Notes under the pieces: model-generated
Told to the model about the DNA's origin: nothing
Seen by the model: only the letters and a program-made list of their open reading frames with translations
Databases searched by the model: none
Part shown: in pieces, positions 8,975 to 17,193 of the stretch
Position numbering within the stretch: position 1 is the stretch's first letter
Layout: each line of letters starts with the position of its first letter
Assembly: GCF_007830515.1 (NCBI RefSeq)
Contig: NZ_VLKT01000016.1
Location: 1 to 64,000 of the forward strand
DNA: 64,000 bases
From: Mesorhizobium tianshanense
Lineage (GTDB): Bacteria; Pseudomonadota; Alphaproteobacteria; Rhizobiales; Rhizobiaceae
Reading direction: 5' to 3'
Program-made: the position numbers and the translations under genes

Positions 8975-9592
8975 CTACCCGCCGTGTTTCTCCAGGAACG
9001 CTTCCGCCGAAAGCGCGCGAAAATCGTCGAGCGCGGCGCGCAGGCGGGCATGGTCCCAATCCCACCAGGCAAGTGCCTGATATCGCTCGGCCGTGCGGCG
9101 GTCGAAGCGTTGGCGGATCGGCTTCGCCGGCACGCCGCCGACGATGGTGTAGGGCGCGACGTCCTTCGACACCACCGCGCCGGCGCCGACCGCCGCGCCA
9201 TCGCCGATGGTGACGCCGGGCAGGATTGTCGAGCCGTGACCAAGCCAGGTGTCGTGGCCGATGGTGACGCGCTTGGCGCGGCGCTGGGCAAAGAATTCGC
9301 TCTCGTGCTCGGCGTCGTCCCAATAGTCCGAAGCGCGATAGGTGAAATGGTGCAGCGCCGGCCGCCAGGTCGGATGGTTGGTGGCGTTGATGCGTACATT
9401 GGCGGCGATGTTGGCGAACTTGCCGATCGCCGCGCACCAGACGCCGCAGTCCTGCATCATGTAGGAATAGTCGCCCAGCGTGCTTTCCGAAACCCGGCAG
9501 CGTTCGGCGATCTCGGTCCAGCGGCCGAGCGTCGAGCCCTCGACTTCCGCCGTCTCGTGGACCAGCGGCGCCTCCGACAGTTTTCTGGTCAT
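8975..9592 (-). CDS. Phosphonate-associated hexapeptide acetyltransferase (DapH/LacA-like)
   Basis: A 205-residue left-handed beta-helix acyltransferase. Imperfect hexapeptide repeats are visible: VEGSTLGRWTEIAERCRV, then NIAANVRIN, then the C-terminal coil TIGHDTWLGHGSTILPGVTI and AAVGAGAVVSKDVAPYTIVG ending in GVPAKPIRQRF. A subfamily of these proteins is regularly found in phosphonate operons of proteobacteria. The gene overlaps the stop of phnL by an ATGA tetranucleotide, so it belongs to the C-P lyase operon. The natural substrate is not established; a phosphonate or its ribosylated intermediate is plausible. Confidence 0.88.
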   Translation of the reverse strand: MTRKLSEAPLVHETAEVEGSTLGRWTEIAERCRVSESTLGDYSYMMQDCGVWCAAIGKFANIAANVRINATNHPTWRPALHHFTYRASDYWDDAEHESEFFAQRRAKRVTIGHDTWLGHGSTILPGVTIGDGAAVGAGAVVSKDVAPYTIVGGVPAKPIRQRFDRRTAERYQALAWWDWDHARLRAALDDFRALSAEAFLEKHGG

Positions 9593-10296
9593 GCGGCGAT
9601 TTTCCCGGCGGCGAAGGCGGTCACGTCGATGACGCGGTCGGCCACCGCCTCGCGCACGTCGTGATCGTGGAAGATGCCGAGCAGGGCGACGCCGGCCGCC
9701 TTCTTGGCCGCGATCAGCGCAATCACCACGTCGCGGTTCCTGGCATCGAGCGAAGCGGTCGGCTCGTCGAGCAGCAGGATCGGATGCTCGGTGATGAAGC
9801 CGCGTGCGATGTTGACGCGCTGCTGCTCGCCGCCGGAAAACGTCGCCGGCGGCAGCGCCCAGAGTTTTTCCGGCAGGTTGAGCTGAGCCAGCAAGCCGCG
9901 TGCCTTGCCGCGCGCAACCGCACGGTCCTCGCCGCGTTCGACCAGCGGTTCGGCGACGACATCCAGCGCCGTGACGCGCGGCACGGTGCGCAGGAACTGG
10001 CTGACATAACCGATCGTGAGCCGGCGCACGGCAAGCACTTTGCGTGGGCTGGCCGTCGCGAGATCGATGAGCCCGTCCTCATGCTGGACGATGATCTGGC
10101 CTTCATCGACGGCATAGTTGCCGTAGAGCATCTTCAGGATCGAGCTCTTGCCGGCGCCGGACGGGCCACCGAGCACGGTGCATTCGCCGGCCCTTAGCGA
10201 GAACGACACGCCGGCGACGACAGGTAATTTGATGCCGTCGCGCAGATGCATGGTGAAGCTCTTGGCGACGTCGGAGACAACGAGAGGGGTTGCCAT
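9589..10296 (-). CDS. phnL: C-P lyase system ABC-type ATPase PhnL
   Basis: ABC-type ATPase of 235 residues, part of the carbon-phosphorus lyase machinery rather than a transporter. Walker A GGPSGAGKSS (near residue 40), signature FSGGEQQRVNIARGF, Walker B ILLLDEPTASLD, then the family segment GIFHDHDVREAVADRV at the C terminus. PhnL binds the C-P lyase core complex together with PhnK and is needed for methylphosphonate use in E. coli. It follows phnK after 90 bases filled by a palindromic repeat and overlaps the acetyltransferase gene by ATGA. Confidence 0.94.
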   Translation of the reverse strand: MATPLVVSDVAKSFTMHLRDGIKLPVVAGVSFSLRAGECTVLGGPSGAGKSSILKMLYGNYAVDEGQIIVQHEDGLIDLATASPRKVLAVRRLTIGYVSQFLRTVPRVTALDVVAEPLVERGEDRAVARGKARGLLAQLNLPEKLWALPPATFSGGEQQRVNIARGFITEHPILLLDEPTASLDARNRDVVIALIAAKKAAGVALLGIFHDHDVREAVADRVIDVTAFAAGKIAA

Positions 10297-10315
10297 GGTC
10301 AGAGTCCTTTGTGTT

Positions 10316-10387
10316 GCCGCATGATCTGATCCGAAAACCGGCTTCCACTTTTCGCTGTCGCGGACCTTTGGTTCGGGATCATGCGGC
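10316..10387. repeat. Palindromic intergenic repeat between phnK and phnL
   Basis: GCCGCATGATC (10316-10326) and GATCATGCGGC (10377-10387) form a perfect 11-bp inverted repeat that brackets the element; its end overlaps the phnK stop codon. The interior (ccgaaaaccggcttccactttt) is a pattern found in many rhizobial intergenic spaces. It probably forms a hairpin in the polycistronic RNA and may tune phnL levels relative to phnK. Confidence 0.75.
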
Positions 10388-11163
10388 TAGACCTGCAGAA
10401 TGGAAGAGACAAGAAGCTGGGTGTAGGGCGCGCGCGGATCGTCGAGCACGCGGTCGGTGAGGCCGCTTTCGACGACGCGGCCGTCCTTCATCACCATCAT
10501 GCGCTGCGATAGCAGACGCGCCACCGCAAGGTCGTGGGTGACGACGATGGCCGCCAGGCAGAGATCGGTGACCAGCCCGCGCAGCAAATCGAGCAGGCGC
10601 GCCTGCACCGAGACGTCGAGGCCGCCGGTCGGCTCGTCCATGAACACCAGCCGCGGCCCGGTGACGAGGTTGCGGGCGATCTGCAGGCGCTGGCGCATGC
10701 CGCCGGAAAAGGCGCGCGGTTCGTCGTCGATGCGATCCTCGTCGATCTCGACACGCGACAGCCAATCGACCGCCGTGGCCCGGATTTTCCCATAGTGGCG
10801 GTCGCCGACCGCCATCAGCCGCTCGCCGACATTGGCGCCGGCCGACACCGTCATGCGCAAGCCGTCAGCGGGGTTCTGATGGACGAAACCCCAGTCGGTG
10901 CGCATCAGGAAGCGGCGCTCGGCCTCGCTCATGCGGTAGAGCTCGCGGAACTGGCCGTCCCGCATGCGGTAGCTGGCGGTACCGGAGCTCGGCAGCAGCC
11001 GGGTCGACAGGCAGTTGAGCAGCGTCGTCTTGCCGGAACCGGACTCACCGACCACCGCCAGCACCTCGCCCGGCCACAGGTCGAAGGTGACGTTCTCGCA
11101 GCCAACGCGCGAGCCATAGAATTTGGACAGCGCCGAGACACGCAGCAGCGGTTCGTCGGTCAT
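10387..11163 (-). CDS. phnK: C-P lyase system ABC-type ATPase PhnK
   Basis: ABC-type ATPase of 258 residues. Walker A GESGSGKTTLLN (around residue 36), signature AFSGGMRQRLQIARNL, Walker B LVFMDEPTGGLDVSVQ, and switch histidine in VVTHDLAVARLL. The insertion RTDWGFVHQNPADGLRMTVS is the recognisable PhnK stretch. In E. coli PhnK binds PhnJ on the PhnGHIJ core and its ATPase activity is required for phosphonate cleavage. Start and the phnJ stop overlap by ATGA, showing tight coupling. Confidence 0.95.
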   Translation of the reverse strand: MTDEPLLRVSALSKFYGSRVGCENVTFDLWPGEVLAVVGESGSGKTTLLNCLSTRLLPSSGTASYRMRDGQFRELYRMSEAERRFLMRTDWGFVHQNPADGLRMTVSAGANVGERLMAVGDRHYGKIRATAVDWLSRVEIDEDRIDDEPRAFSGGMRQRLQIARNLVTGPRLVFMDEPTGGLDVSVQARLLDLLRGLVTDLCLAAIVVTHDLAVARLLSQRMMVMKDGRVVESGLTDRVLDDPRAPYTQLLVSSILQV

Positions 11164-12071
11164 TGCGTCGGCTCCATTTTTTCTGGGGCAAGATGGGTTT
11201 CAGGCGCAAGGTGGCCGCGATGGCCTTCTTCGCGCCGCTTCTCGCAATGGTCGGTGTCGGAGCAGACGAACATGTGGCCGCCATGGTCGTCGAGGATAAC
11301 CTCGTCGAGATAGACGTTCTCGGCCGCGCACAGCGCGCAGGGCTGATCGAAGGTCTGCACCTCGAACGGATGGTCCTCGAAGTCGAGGCTGACCACCTCG
11401 GTGAAGGGCGGCAGCGCATAGATGCGCTTTTCGCGACCGGCGCCGAAAAGCTGCAAAGCCGGCGAACGGTGCATCTTCGGATTGTCGAATTTCGGCGTCG
11501 GCGACGGGTCCATCACATAGCGGCCCTCGACCTTGACCGGATAGGCGTAGGTGGTGGCGATGCGGCCGTGCCTGGCGATGTCCTCGTAGAGCTTCACATG
11601 CATGAGGCCGTATTCCTCCAGTGCATGCATCTTGCGCGTTTCGGTCTCGCGCGGCTCGAGGAAGCGCAGCGGTTCGGGGATCGGCACCTGATAGACCAGC
11701 ACCTGGCCCGCGCCCAGCGGATGCTCGGGGATGCGGTGGCGGGTCTGGATGATGGTCGCCTTCGCCGTCTGCGTGGTGACGGCGACATTGGCGACCTTCT
11801 TGAAGAAGGCGCGGATCGAGACGGCATTGGTGGTGTCGTCGGCGCCCTGGTCGATGACTTTCAGCACGTCGTCCGGGCCGATGATCGAAGCGGTGACCTG
11901 GACGCCACCGGTGCCCCAGCCATAGGGCATCGGCATTTCGCGTGAGGCGAACGGCACCTGATAGCCGGGAATGGCGATGCCCTTGAGGATCGCCCGGCGG
12001 ATCATCCGCTTGGTCTGCTCGTCGAGATAGGCGAAGTTGTAAGTGGCGATGTCGGTCGGTTGTGCGGTCAT
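11160..12071 (-). CDS. phnJ: C-P lyase PhnJ, radical SAM catalytic subunit
   Basis: The 303-residue subunit that breaks the C-P bond of ribose 1-phosphonate 5-phosphate by radical chemistry. The four cysteines of the family are present: C245 and C248 (CALC), C270 (FVCSDTD) and C276, equivalent to C241, C244, C266 and C272 of the E. coli enzyme. The glycine that carries the radical corresponds to G36 in IAIPGYQVPF. Highly conserved blocks MPYGWGTGG, IDQGADDTTNAVSIR, RHRIPE and PALQLFGAGREKRIYA all appear. The start MTAQPTDIATYNFAY at 12071 overlaps the phnI stop by ATGA. An intact active site supports a working C-P lyase. Confidence 0.97.
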   Translation of the reverse strand: MTAQPTDIATYNFAYLDEQTKRMIRRAILKGIAIPGYQVPFASREMPMPYGWGTGGVQVTASIIGPDDVLKVIDQGADDTTNAVSIRAFFKKVANVAVTTQTAKATIIQTRHRIPEHPLGAGQVLVYQVPIPEPLRFLEPRETETRKMHALEEYGLMHVKLYEDIARHGRIATTYAYPVKVEGRYVMDPSPTPKFDNPKMHRSPALQLFGAGREKRIYALPPFTEVVSLDFEDHPFEVQTFDQPCALCAAENVYLDEVILDDHGGHMFVCSDTDHCEKRREEGHRGHLAPETHLAPEKMEPTQ

Positions 12072-13180
12072 TCCGCGGCCTCCCTTTTCTCTTCGGCCTT
12101 GCCAGCGTTTTCGCGGGCGTCGTGCTCGGCGCGCATGCGGCGCACCAGGTCGAGCTCGGCCTGGAAGTCGACATAGTGCGGCAGCTTCAGATGCTCGACG
12201 AAGCCGGTCGCCTGGACGTTGTCGGAATGCGAGATGACGAACTCCTCGTCTTGGGCCGCGGCAACAACGTCTTCGCCGAATTCCGAGGCGCGCAGCGCCC
12301 GGTCGCACAGCGCCATGGCCATCGCCTTGCGCTCGCTCTGGCCGAAGACGAGGCCGTAGCCGCGGGTGAATTGCGGCGGCGCCTTGGCCGAGCCCTTGAA
12401 CTGGTTGACCATCTGGCACTCGGTGACACGCACGCAGCCGAGCGGGACAGTGAAGGGCAGTTCCGGCACGTCGAGTTCCAACTCGACCTCGCCGATGCGA
12501 ACCTCGCCGACAAACGGATGGTTGCGGGCATAGCCGCGCTGCGTGGAGTAGCCCAGCGCCAGCAGAAAACCCTCGTCGCCGCGCGATAGCGCCTGCAGGC
12601 GGATGTCGCGCGCCATCGGGAATTCCAGCGGCTCGCGGGTGATGTCGCCGGGGACATGGTCCTGCGGCATCTCGCCATCAGGCTCGATCAGGCCTTCGCG
12701 GGCGAGGATCGCGGAGACGCGCGGCATGGCCTCCGCCTCACCGGGGCGCTGCAGCGGCTCAGCGACGTCGCCGCCCGCGGCGAGTTCGGGATCGAGCAGC
12801 CGGTGGGTGTAGTCGAAGGTCGGGCCGAGGAGCTGGCCGCCGGGCAGATCCTTGTAGGTCGCCGACACGCGCCGCTCGACCAGCATCGCGCCGGTGTCGA
12901 TGGCATTGGTATAGCCGAAGCGCGGCAGCGTCGTGCGATAGGCGCGAACCAGGAAGATCGCCTCGATCATGTCGCCGCGCGCCTGGACGATCGCGAGTGC
13001 CGCCAATTCACGGTCGTAGAGCGAGCCTTCGCTCATCACGCGGTCGACGCCGAGCGCCAGTTGCTCGACGATCTGGTCGAGGCGAAGCGCCGGCACCGAG
13101 CGGTCGCCGCGCCGGCGGTCGGCGAGCAGGGCGTGGGCGTTGGCAATGGCCGCTTCGCCGCCTTTTACCGCGACATACAT
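12068..13180 (-). CDS. phnI: C-P lyase core subunit PhnI
   Basis: A 370-residue nucleosidase-type subunit that, with PhnG, PhnH and PhnL, attaches ATP-derived ribose triphosphate to the phosphonate. Start MYVAVKGGEAAIANAHALLA is the typical PhnI N terminus. Conserved stretches: LRLDQIVEQLALGVDRVMSE, ALAIVQARGDMIEAIFLVRAYRTTLPR, GLVFGQSERKAMAMALCDRAL. The Glu/Ala/Lys-rich C-terminal tail (ARENAGKAEEKREAAE) is variable. The frame is open another 69 codons upstream, but that part overlaps phnH and is rejected. phnH ends two bases before this start. Confidence 0.96.
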   Translation of the reverse strand: MYVAVKGGEAAIANAHALLADRRRGDRSVPALRLDQIVEQLALGVDRVMSEGSLYDRELAALAIVQARGDMIEAIFLVRAYRTTLPRFGYTNAIDTGAMLVERRVSATYKDLPGGQLLGPTFDYTHRLLDPELAAGGDVAEPLQRPGEAEAMPRVSAILAREGLIEPDGEMPQDHVPGDITREPLEFPMARDIRLQALSRGDEGFLLALGYSTQRGYARNHPFVGEVRIGEVELELDVPELPFTVPLGCVRVTECQMVNQFKGSAKAPPQFTRGYGLVFGQSERKAMAMALCDRALRASEFGEDVVAAAQDEEFVISHSDNVQATGFVEHLKLPHYVDFQAELDLVRRMRAEHDARENAGKAEEKREAAE

Positions 13181-13181
13181 A

Positions 13182-13793
13182 TCACGCCTCCATCGTCTTG
13201 ATGCGCGTCGTGCGCGGCAGGCAAGTAACGCCGTCGGGGGTGGCGAGGACGATGTCGACGCCACGCGGAAAGCGCTGGTTGTTCTGCTTCCACTGTTCGA
13301 CGAAATGGCGCGGCATCTGCGCCGGCGCGATTGTCGCGGTTCTTTCGATGCCGGGACCTTCGAGCAGCAGAGGGGCACCTGAAACAAGATCGCCGACTTG
13401 CAGGATCAGCGTCGTCGAGCGGTCGGGATAGTCCTGGGTGCCTTGTGAAAAGCCGTCGAGCGCCATCATTTCGGCAGGTGCTGCGATCAGCGCGAAATGC
13501 GCGTCGGCCGGCGTGTTGGCCAGTGGCGCGCCGGTGTGGAAGCCAAGCCAGGATTTCACCGCTGCTGGAGCCTGCAAAACCGGGTCGAGCCAGAGCGGCG
13601 TGTCGTTGTCGCACAGCGCCAGCGCGATGGCGCCTGCGGTGGCCGACAGCGGCGTTGGCGGGCGGGCAAAGACCGGCAGGGGCTGCAGGGTGCCCGGCCG
13701 CGCCATCGCGTCCATCACGGCGCGGAACACCGTCTGCGCGTCGAACACCGGATCGGCGAAGCCGCCCTCGATCGCTTGGGTTGCGATATCCAT
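13182..13793 (-). CDS. phnH: C-P lyase core subunit PhnH
   Basis: A 203-residue subunit of the PhnGHIJ core complex. Characteristic segments: FADPVFDAQTVFRAVMDAMARPG at the N terminus and FPRGVDIVLATPDGVTCLPRTT near the C terminus, with LLEGPGIE in between. PhnH dimerises with the fold of PLP-dependent enzymes but lacks the cofactor lysine in known cases; it is needed for phosphonate use. The ATG shares one base with the phnG stop, so the two are co-translated. Confidence 0.95.
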   Translation of the reverse strand: MDIATQAIEGGFADPVFDAQTVFRAVMDAMARPGTLQPLPVFARPPTPLSATAGAIALALCDNDTPLWLDPVLQAPAAVKSWLGFHTGAPLANTPADAHFALIAAPAEMMALDGFSQGTQDYPDRSTTLILQVGDLVSGAPLLLEGPGIERTATIAPAQMPRHFVEQWKQNNQRFPRGVDIVLATPDGVTCLPRTTRIKTMEA

Positions 13794-14254
13794 CAGTCTT
13801 CTCCGCGTACCATGGTGAAGAAATCGACCTTCGTTGCCGCCGTCTCGGCGCGCCGCCGTTCACGTGCGCTGGCTTGTGTCGCCTGAAGGGGCGCGATGAT
13901 TTTGGTCTCGACCTCGTCACGATGGTTAGGATCCTGCCAGAGCGCGTCGGCGATTGCCGCCAGCCTTGCCTTCTGCTTGTCGCGGCCGAGCGCGTAGCAG
14001 TGGCCGACCTGCCCGGATGCCAGCCGGACGGTCGCGCGGGTGACCGTCGCCTCGCCGACGTTGAACGGCGCGCCGCCGCCGCCGATACGGCCACGCACGG
14101 TGACCAGGCCGGTTTCGGGTCCGCGCAGGAGTTCCGCTTCCGAAGGCAGGCCGGCTTCATTCCAGAGGCGGACGATGTCGTCGCCGGTCGATTGCGCCAG
14201 CGTCGCCATGACGGCCTTGCGCTCAGCCTGATCGCGCGCTTCCTGTCCTCTCAT
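13793..14254 (-). CDS. phnG: C-P lyase core subunit PhnG
   Basis: First gene of the C-P lyase operon, 153 residues. It has the family pattern: ERKAVMATLAQ near the N terminus, GLVTVRGRIGGGGAPFNVGEATVTRATVRL in the middle, and GHCYALGRDKQKARLAAIADALWQD. PhnG works with PhnI in the nucleosidase step. A good ribosome binding site (AAGGAAGGGCC) precedes the ATG at 14254. Upstream lie a PhnF-type palindrome 24-43 bases away and a PHO box 79-96 bases away, so the operon appears to be under double control. Confidence 0.95.
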   Translation of the reverse strand: MRGQEARDQAERKAVMATLAQSTGDDIVRLWNEAGLPSEAELLRGPETGLVTVRGRIGGGGAPFNVGEATVTRATVRLASGQVGHCYALGRDKQKARLAAIADALWQDPNHRDEVETKIIAPLQATQASARERRRAETAATKVDFFTMVRGED

Positions 14255-14277
14255 GGCCCTTCCTTCTTGCTGAAAAT

Positions 14278-14297
14278 TTGTCTATTGATTTAGACAA
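14278..14297. promoter_or_regulatory. Probable PhnF operator
   Basis: TTGTCTA (14278-14284) and TAGACAA (14291-14297) form a perfect 7-bp inverted repeat with a 6-base A/T-rich spacer, in the gap between phnG and the divergent phnF gene. GntR/HutC-type regulators bind short palindromes of this size containing TCTA/TAGA-like half sites. A -10-like TATAAT on the minus strand (14297-14302) touches it, so binding would block the phnG promoter. Confidence 0.65.
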
Positions 14298-14332
14298 TTA
14301 TACAAATTACACCTATTCCCTAATGCGAGTCC

Positions 14333-14350
14333 ATGACGGATGCATGACAG
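14333..14350 (-). promoter_or_regulatory. PHO box upstream of phnG
   Basis: On the minus strand the site reads CTGTCATGCATCCGTCAT: two near-identical CTGTCAT repeats 11 bases apart, the PhoB-binding pattern. It lies 79-96 bases before the phnG start, oriented toward the operon. The distance to the TATAAT at 14297-14302 is larger than in the classic layout, so the exact -10 is unsure. Confidence 0.75.
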
Positions 14351-14374
14351 GGACGAAAAGTTCGGGGGCAACGA

Positions 14375-15124
14375 ATGATCGGGCGGCAGATGGCCAGCAG
14401 CCTGGAGCGGCGCACCGGCGTCTCGCTGTGGCGGCAGATCACCGACCAGATACTGCATTCGATCGCCGTCGGCGAGTTTGCCGAGAATGCCGCGCTGCCG
14501 CCGGAAGTCGCACTGGCAGAGCGCTATGGCGTCAACCGTCACACGGTGCGCAGCGCCATCGCAGCCCTTGTGCAGGATGGCGTGCTCAGGGCCGAGCAAG
14601 GGCGCGGCACTTTCATACTGTCGCGCAAGCGCCTGTCCTATCCGATAGGTTCTCGCACGCGTTTTTCGGAAGGCCTGCAGGGGCAAGCGTTAGAGCGCCG
14701 CAGCGTGCTGCTCGTATCGGTGGTCGAGCCGGCCAGCCGGCGCGTTGCCGAAGGGCTGGGGCTTGCCAAAGGTTCGAATGTGATACGCTTGGAGACACGC
14801 GGCGAAGCCGACGGGCAGCCGGTGTCGCGCGCCACCAGCTGGTTCGACGCGGGACGCTTCGCAGGCATCGATGCCGCCATGGCCGAAACCGGATCGGTCA
14901 CCGCCTCGCTCGAGCGCTTCGGCATCGGTGACTATCTCAGGCAATCGACCGTGCTGTCGGCGCGCCATGCGGATGCCGCCGATCTCGCCGATCTCGATCT
15001 GCAGCCCGGCGCCATCGTTCTGGTCACGGTCGCCGTCAATGTCACGCCGGACGGACAGCCGATCCAGTTCGCCGAAACGCGGTTTCCGGCTGAGCGGGTC
15101 GAACTCAAATTGTCGGCGCTTTAA
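14375..15124 (+). CDS. phnF: GntR-family (HutC type) repressor PhnF of phosphonate genes
   Basis: A 249-residue transcription regulator. Residues about 10-75 are a GntR winged helix (LWRQITDQILHSIAVGEF, LPPEVALAERYGVNRHTVRSAIAALVQDGVLRAEQGRGTF). The rest is a UTRA ligand-binding domain ending in IQFAETRFPAERVELKLS, typical of HutC-type regulators. Divergent placement next to phnG is the usual phnF arrangement, and it probably represses the operon and itself through the palindrome at 14278-14297, with release by a phosphonate-derived ligand or by phosphate state. The ATG at 14375 keeps the winged helix complete. Confidence 0.92.
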   Translation: MIGRQMASSLERRTGVSLWRQITDQILHSIAVGEFAENAALPPEVALAERYGVNRHTVRSAIAALVQDGVLRAEQGRGTFILSRKRLSYPIGSRTRFSEGLQGQALERRSVLLVSVVEPASRRVAEGLGLAKGSNVIRLETRGEADGQPVSRATSWFDAGRFAGIDAAMAETGSVTASLERFGIGDYLRQSTVLSARHADAADLADLDLQPGAIVLVTVAVNVTPDGQPIQFAETRFPAERVELKLSAL

Positions 15125-15142
15125 GATAATCGCTGATAGGTC

Positions 15143-16180
15143 TCATCCGACCTGGATGACGGCCTTGATCAGGCCGGATTTCTCATGCGCCCAGCGGGCG
15201 AGGTCGCGCGGTGTGTCGCCAAGCGTCGAGCGATGGGTGACGAGCTTTGCCAGTGGTACAGCACCGTCGCGGATCGAGGCAGCGACATGGTCGAAATCTG
15301 CACGCAGCGCGTTGCGGCTGCCTACAAGCGTCATTTCGCGCTTGTGGAATTCGGGGTCGGAAAAGACGATGTCGTCCTTGACGACGCTGACCAGGACAAG
15401 CGTCCCGCCATGCGCGACATGGGCGAAGGCCGACTGGACGGACTGGGTGTTGCCGGTGGCGTCGAAGACCACGTCGAAACCTTCGCCGCCGGTCGCCTCC
15501 CGCACCAGGTCGGTTGCTGCCGCCCGTGAACCGTCAAGGGTCGCAAAGCCGAGTTCGCTTGCGGCGAAACCGAGCCTCTCGGCGCTCATGTCGAGCAGCG
15601 TCGTGTCGAGACCGGCGATGCGGGCAAACAGCGCCGTGCCGAGGCCGATCGGTCCGGCGCCGATGACCACCGTGCGCGCGCCGGGATCAGCCAGCGCGCG
15701 CCGTACTGCATGCGCCCCGATCGCCAGGAACTCGACGGCGGCGGCATCCGCCAACGACAGGCCGTTGGCCGGATAGAGATTTTGCGCCGGCACCAGGATC
15801 CGTTCACACATGGCGCCGTCGCGATGGACGCCGAGCACTTCGATCCTGACGCAGCAATTCGGCTTGCCTTGCCGGCAGGCGATGCATCTGCCGCAGGCGA
15901 GATAGGGGTTGATGATCACCGGTTCGCTGACGGCCAGATCGACGCCGTCGCCGGCCTCGATCACAGTGCCGGAAACCTCGTGGCCCATGATGCGCGGATA
16001 GGCGAGGAACGGATGCTTGCCCTCGAAGATATGATAGTCGGTGCCGCAGATGCCGACATGGCTGACCGCAACCAGCGCCCAGCCGGGCGGTGGTGCGCCC
16101 GGCACCGGGCGGTCTTCCAGAACAAGATCGCCGGGCGAGCGGCAGACGACGGCTTTCATGCTTCGATCCAGTCGGTTCAT
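15143..16180 (-). CDS. Zinc-dependent medium-chain alcohol/polyol dehydrogenase
   Basis: A 345-residue NAD(P)-dependent dehydrogenase. Catalytic zinc site: C in VGICGTDYHIFEG and the GHEVSGTVIEAGDGV block; the structural zinc loop has four cysteines in CGRCIACRQGKPNCC. The Rossmann motif is VVIGAGPIGLGTALFA. Closest in style to L-galactonate/L-idonate or sorbitol-type dehydrogenases. It is the last gene downstream of the ribose-type ABC transporter on the same strand, so it probably oxidises the imported sugar acid or polyol. Start options are MNRLDRS at 16180 and MKAVVCR at 16159. It converges with phnF, whose stop is 18 bases away. Confidence 0.88.
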   Translation of the reverse strand: MNRLDRSMKAVVCRSPGDLVLEDRPVPGAPPPGWALVAVSHVGICGTDYHIFEGKHPFLAYPRIMGHEVSGTVIEAGDGVDLAVSEPVIINPYLACGRCIACRQGKPNCCVRIEVLGVHRDGAMCERILVPAQNLYPANGLSLADAAAVEFLAIGAHAVRRALADPGARTVVIGAGPIGLGTALFARIAGLDTTLLDMSAERLGFAASELGFATLDGSRAAATDLVREATGGEGFDVVFDATGNTQSVQSAFAHVAHGGTLVLVSVVKDDIVFSDPEFHKREMTLVGSRNALRADFDHVAASIRDGAVPLAKLVTHRSTLGDTPRDLARWAHEKSGLIKAVIQVG

Positions 16181-16227
16181 GGCACCGCCAGCCCCGCTAG
16201 CGCCGGGCCGGCGGTTGTTAAGATGGT

Positions 16228-17193
16228 CTACTTGCCGCGGCGGCGCAGGCCGTCGAAATAGACGATGACGATAATCAGCACGCCGGTGATGATGCGTTGC
16301 CAGAAGGCGTTGACGTTGAGCAGATTGGCGCCATTGTTGATGGTGGCGAGGATGAAGGCGCCGAGCAGCGGTCCGTGCACGGAGCCGACGGCGCCGAACA
16401 GCGAGGTGCCGCCGATCACGGACGAGGCGATCGCCTGCAACTCCCAGCCCTCGGCCTGCGTCGGATTGCCGATGCCGATGCGCGACGCGAGCAGCACACC
16501 GACGAAAGCCGCGCACAGGCCTGACAGCGTATAGGCCATGTAGATAGTGCGCTGGACATTGACGCCGGAAAGTCGCGAAGCCTCGGCATTGGAGCCGACC
16601 GAGAACAGATAACGGCCCCAGCGGCTGTGATGCAGGAAGACATAGGCCGGGATACCGACGAGGATCACCATCCAGAACAGGTTGGGGATGCCGAGGAAGG
16701 AGCTACGCGAGAAAAGCTGGAAGGCATCGTTGTTGATCGAAATCGAGTTGCCGTTGGTCATCAAAAGGCCGATGCCGCGCAAGGATGTCAGCGTCGCCAG
16801 CGTGATGATGAAGGGCGGCAGGCCCATCTTGACGATGCCGAAGCCGTGGAACAGGCCGATGGCGACACCGACCAGCAAGGTGATCAGGATGGCGAGGATA
16901 ACCGGCACCCCGGCATTGATCAGCATCGCCGCGATGACGGTTGCGAAGCCAACGACGGCGCCGACGGAAAGGTCGATGCCACCGGTGATGATGACGAAGG
17001 TCTGGCCGACCGCCAGGATCGCGATCATCGAACCTTGCCGCAACAAGTTCGAGATGTTGTTGGTGGAGGCGAAGCTCGGCGTCGCCACCGATAGGATGAC
17101 CCACAACAGCACCAGCAGCGCCAGCAGCGTCAACCCGAACAGGGCGTTGTAGTTCCGCTTCGGTTTTTCGGCAGCAATCGCCTCGGTGCTCAT
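16228..17193 (-). CDS. Ribose/xylose-type sugar ABC transporter permease
   Basis: Inner-membrane permease of 321 residues of the RbsC family, with eight to ten hydrophobic segments. Family signatures: NLLRQGSMIAILAVGQTFVIITGGIDLSVGAVVG and the later VLLASRIGIGNPTQAEGWELQAIASSVIGGTSLFG, followed by GALIGAFILATINNGANLLN-like sequence. Start overlaps the ATPase stop by ATGA. It works with the ATPase 17190-18743 and the binding protein 18836-19831 in uptake of a monosaccharide or sugar acid. Confidence 0.93.
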   Translation of the reverse strand: MSTEAIAAEKPKRNYNALFGLTLLALLVLLWVILSVATPSFASTNNISNLLRQGSMIAILAVGQTFVIITGGIDLSVGAVVGFATVIAAMLINAGVPVILAILITLLVGVAIGLFHGFGIVKMGLPPFIITLATLTSLRGIGLLMTNGNSISINNDAFQLFSRSSFLGIPNLFWMVILVGIPAYVFLHHSRWGRYLFSVGSNAEASRLSGVNVQRTIYMAYTLSGLCAAFVGVLLASRIGIGNPTQAEGWELQAIASSVIGGTSLFGAVGSVHGPLLGAFILATINNGANLLNVNAFWQRIITGVLIIVIVYFDGLRRRGK

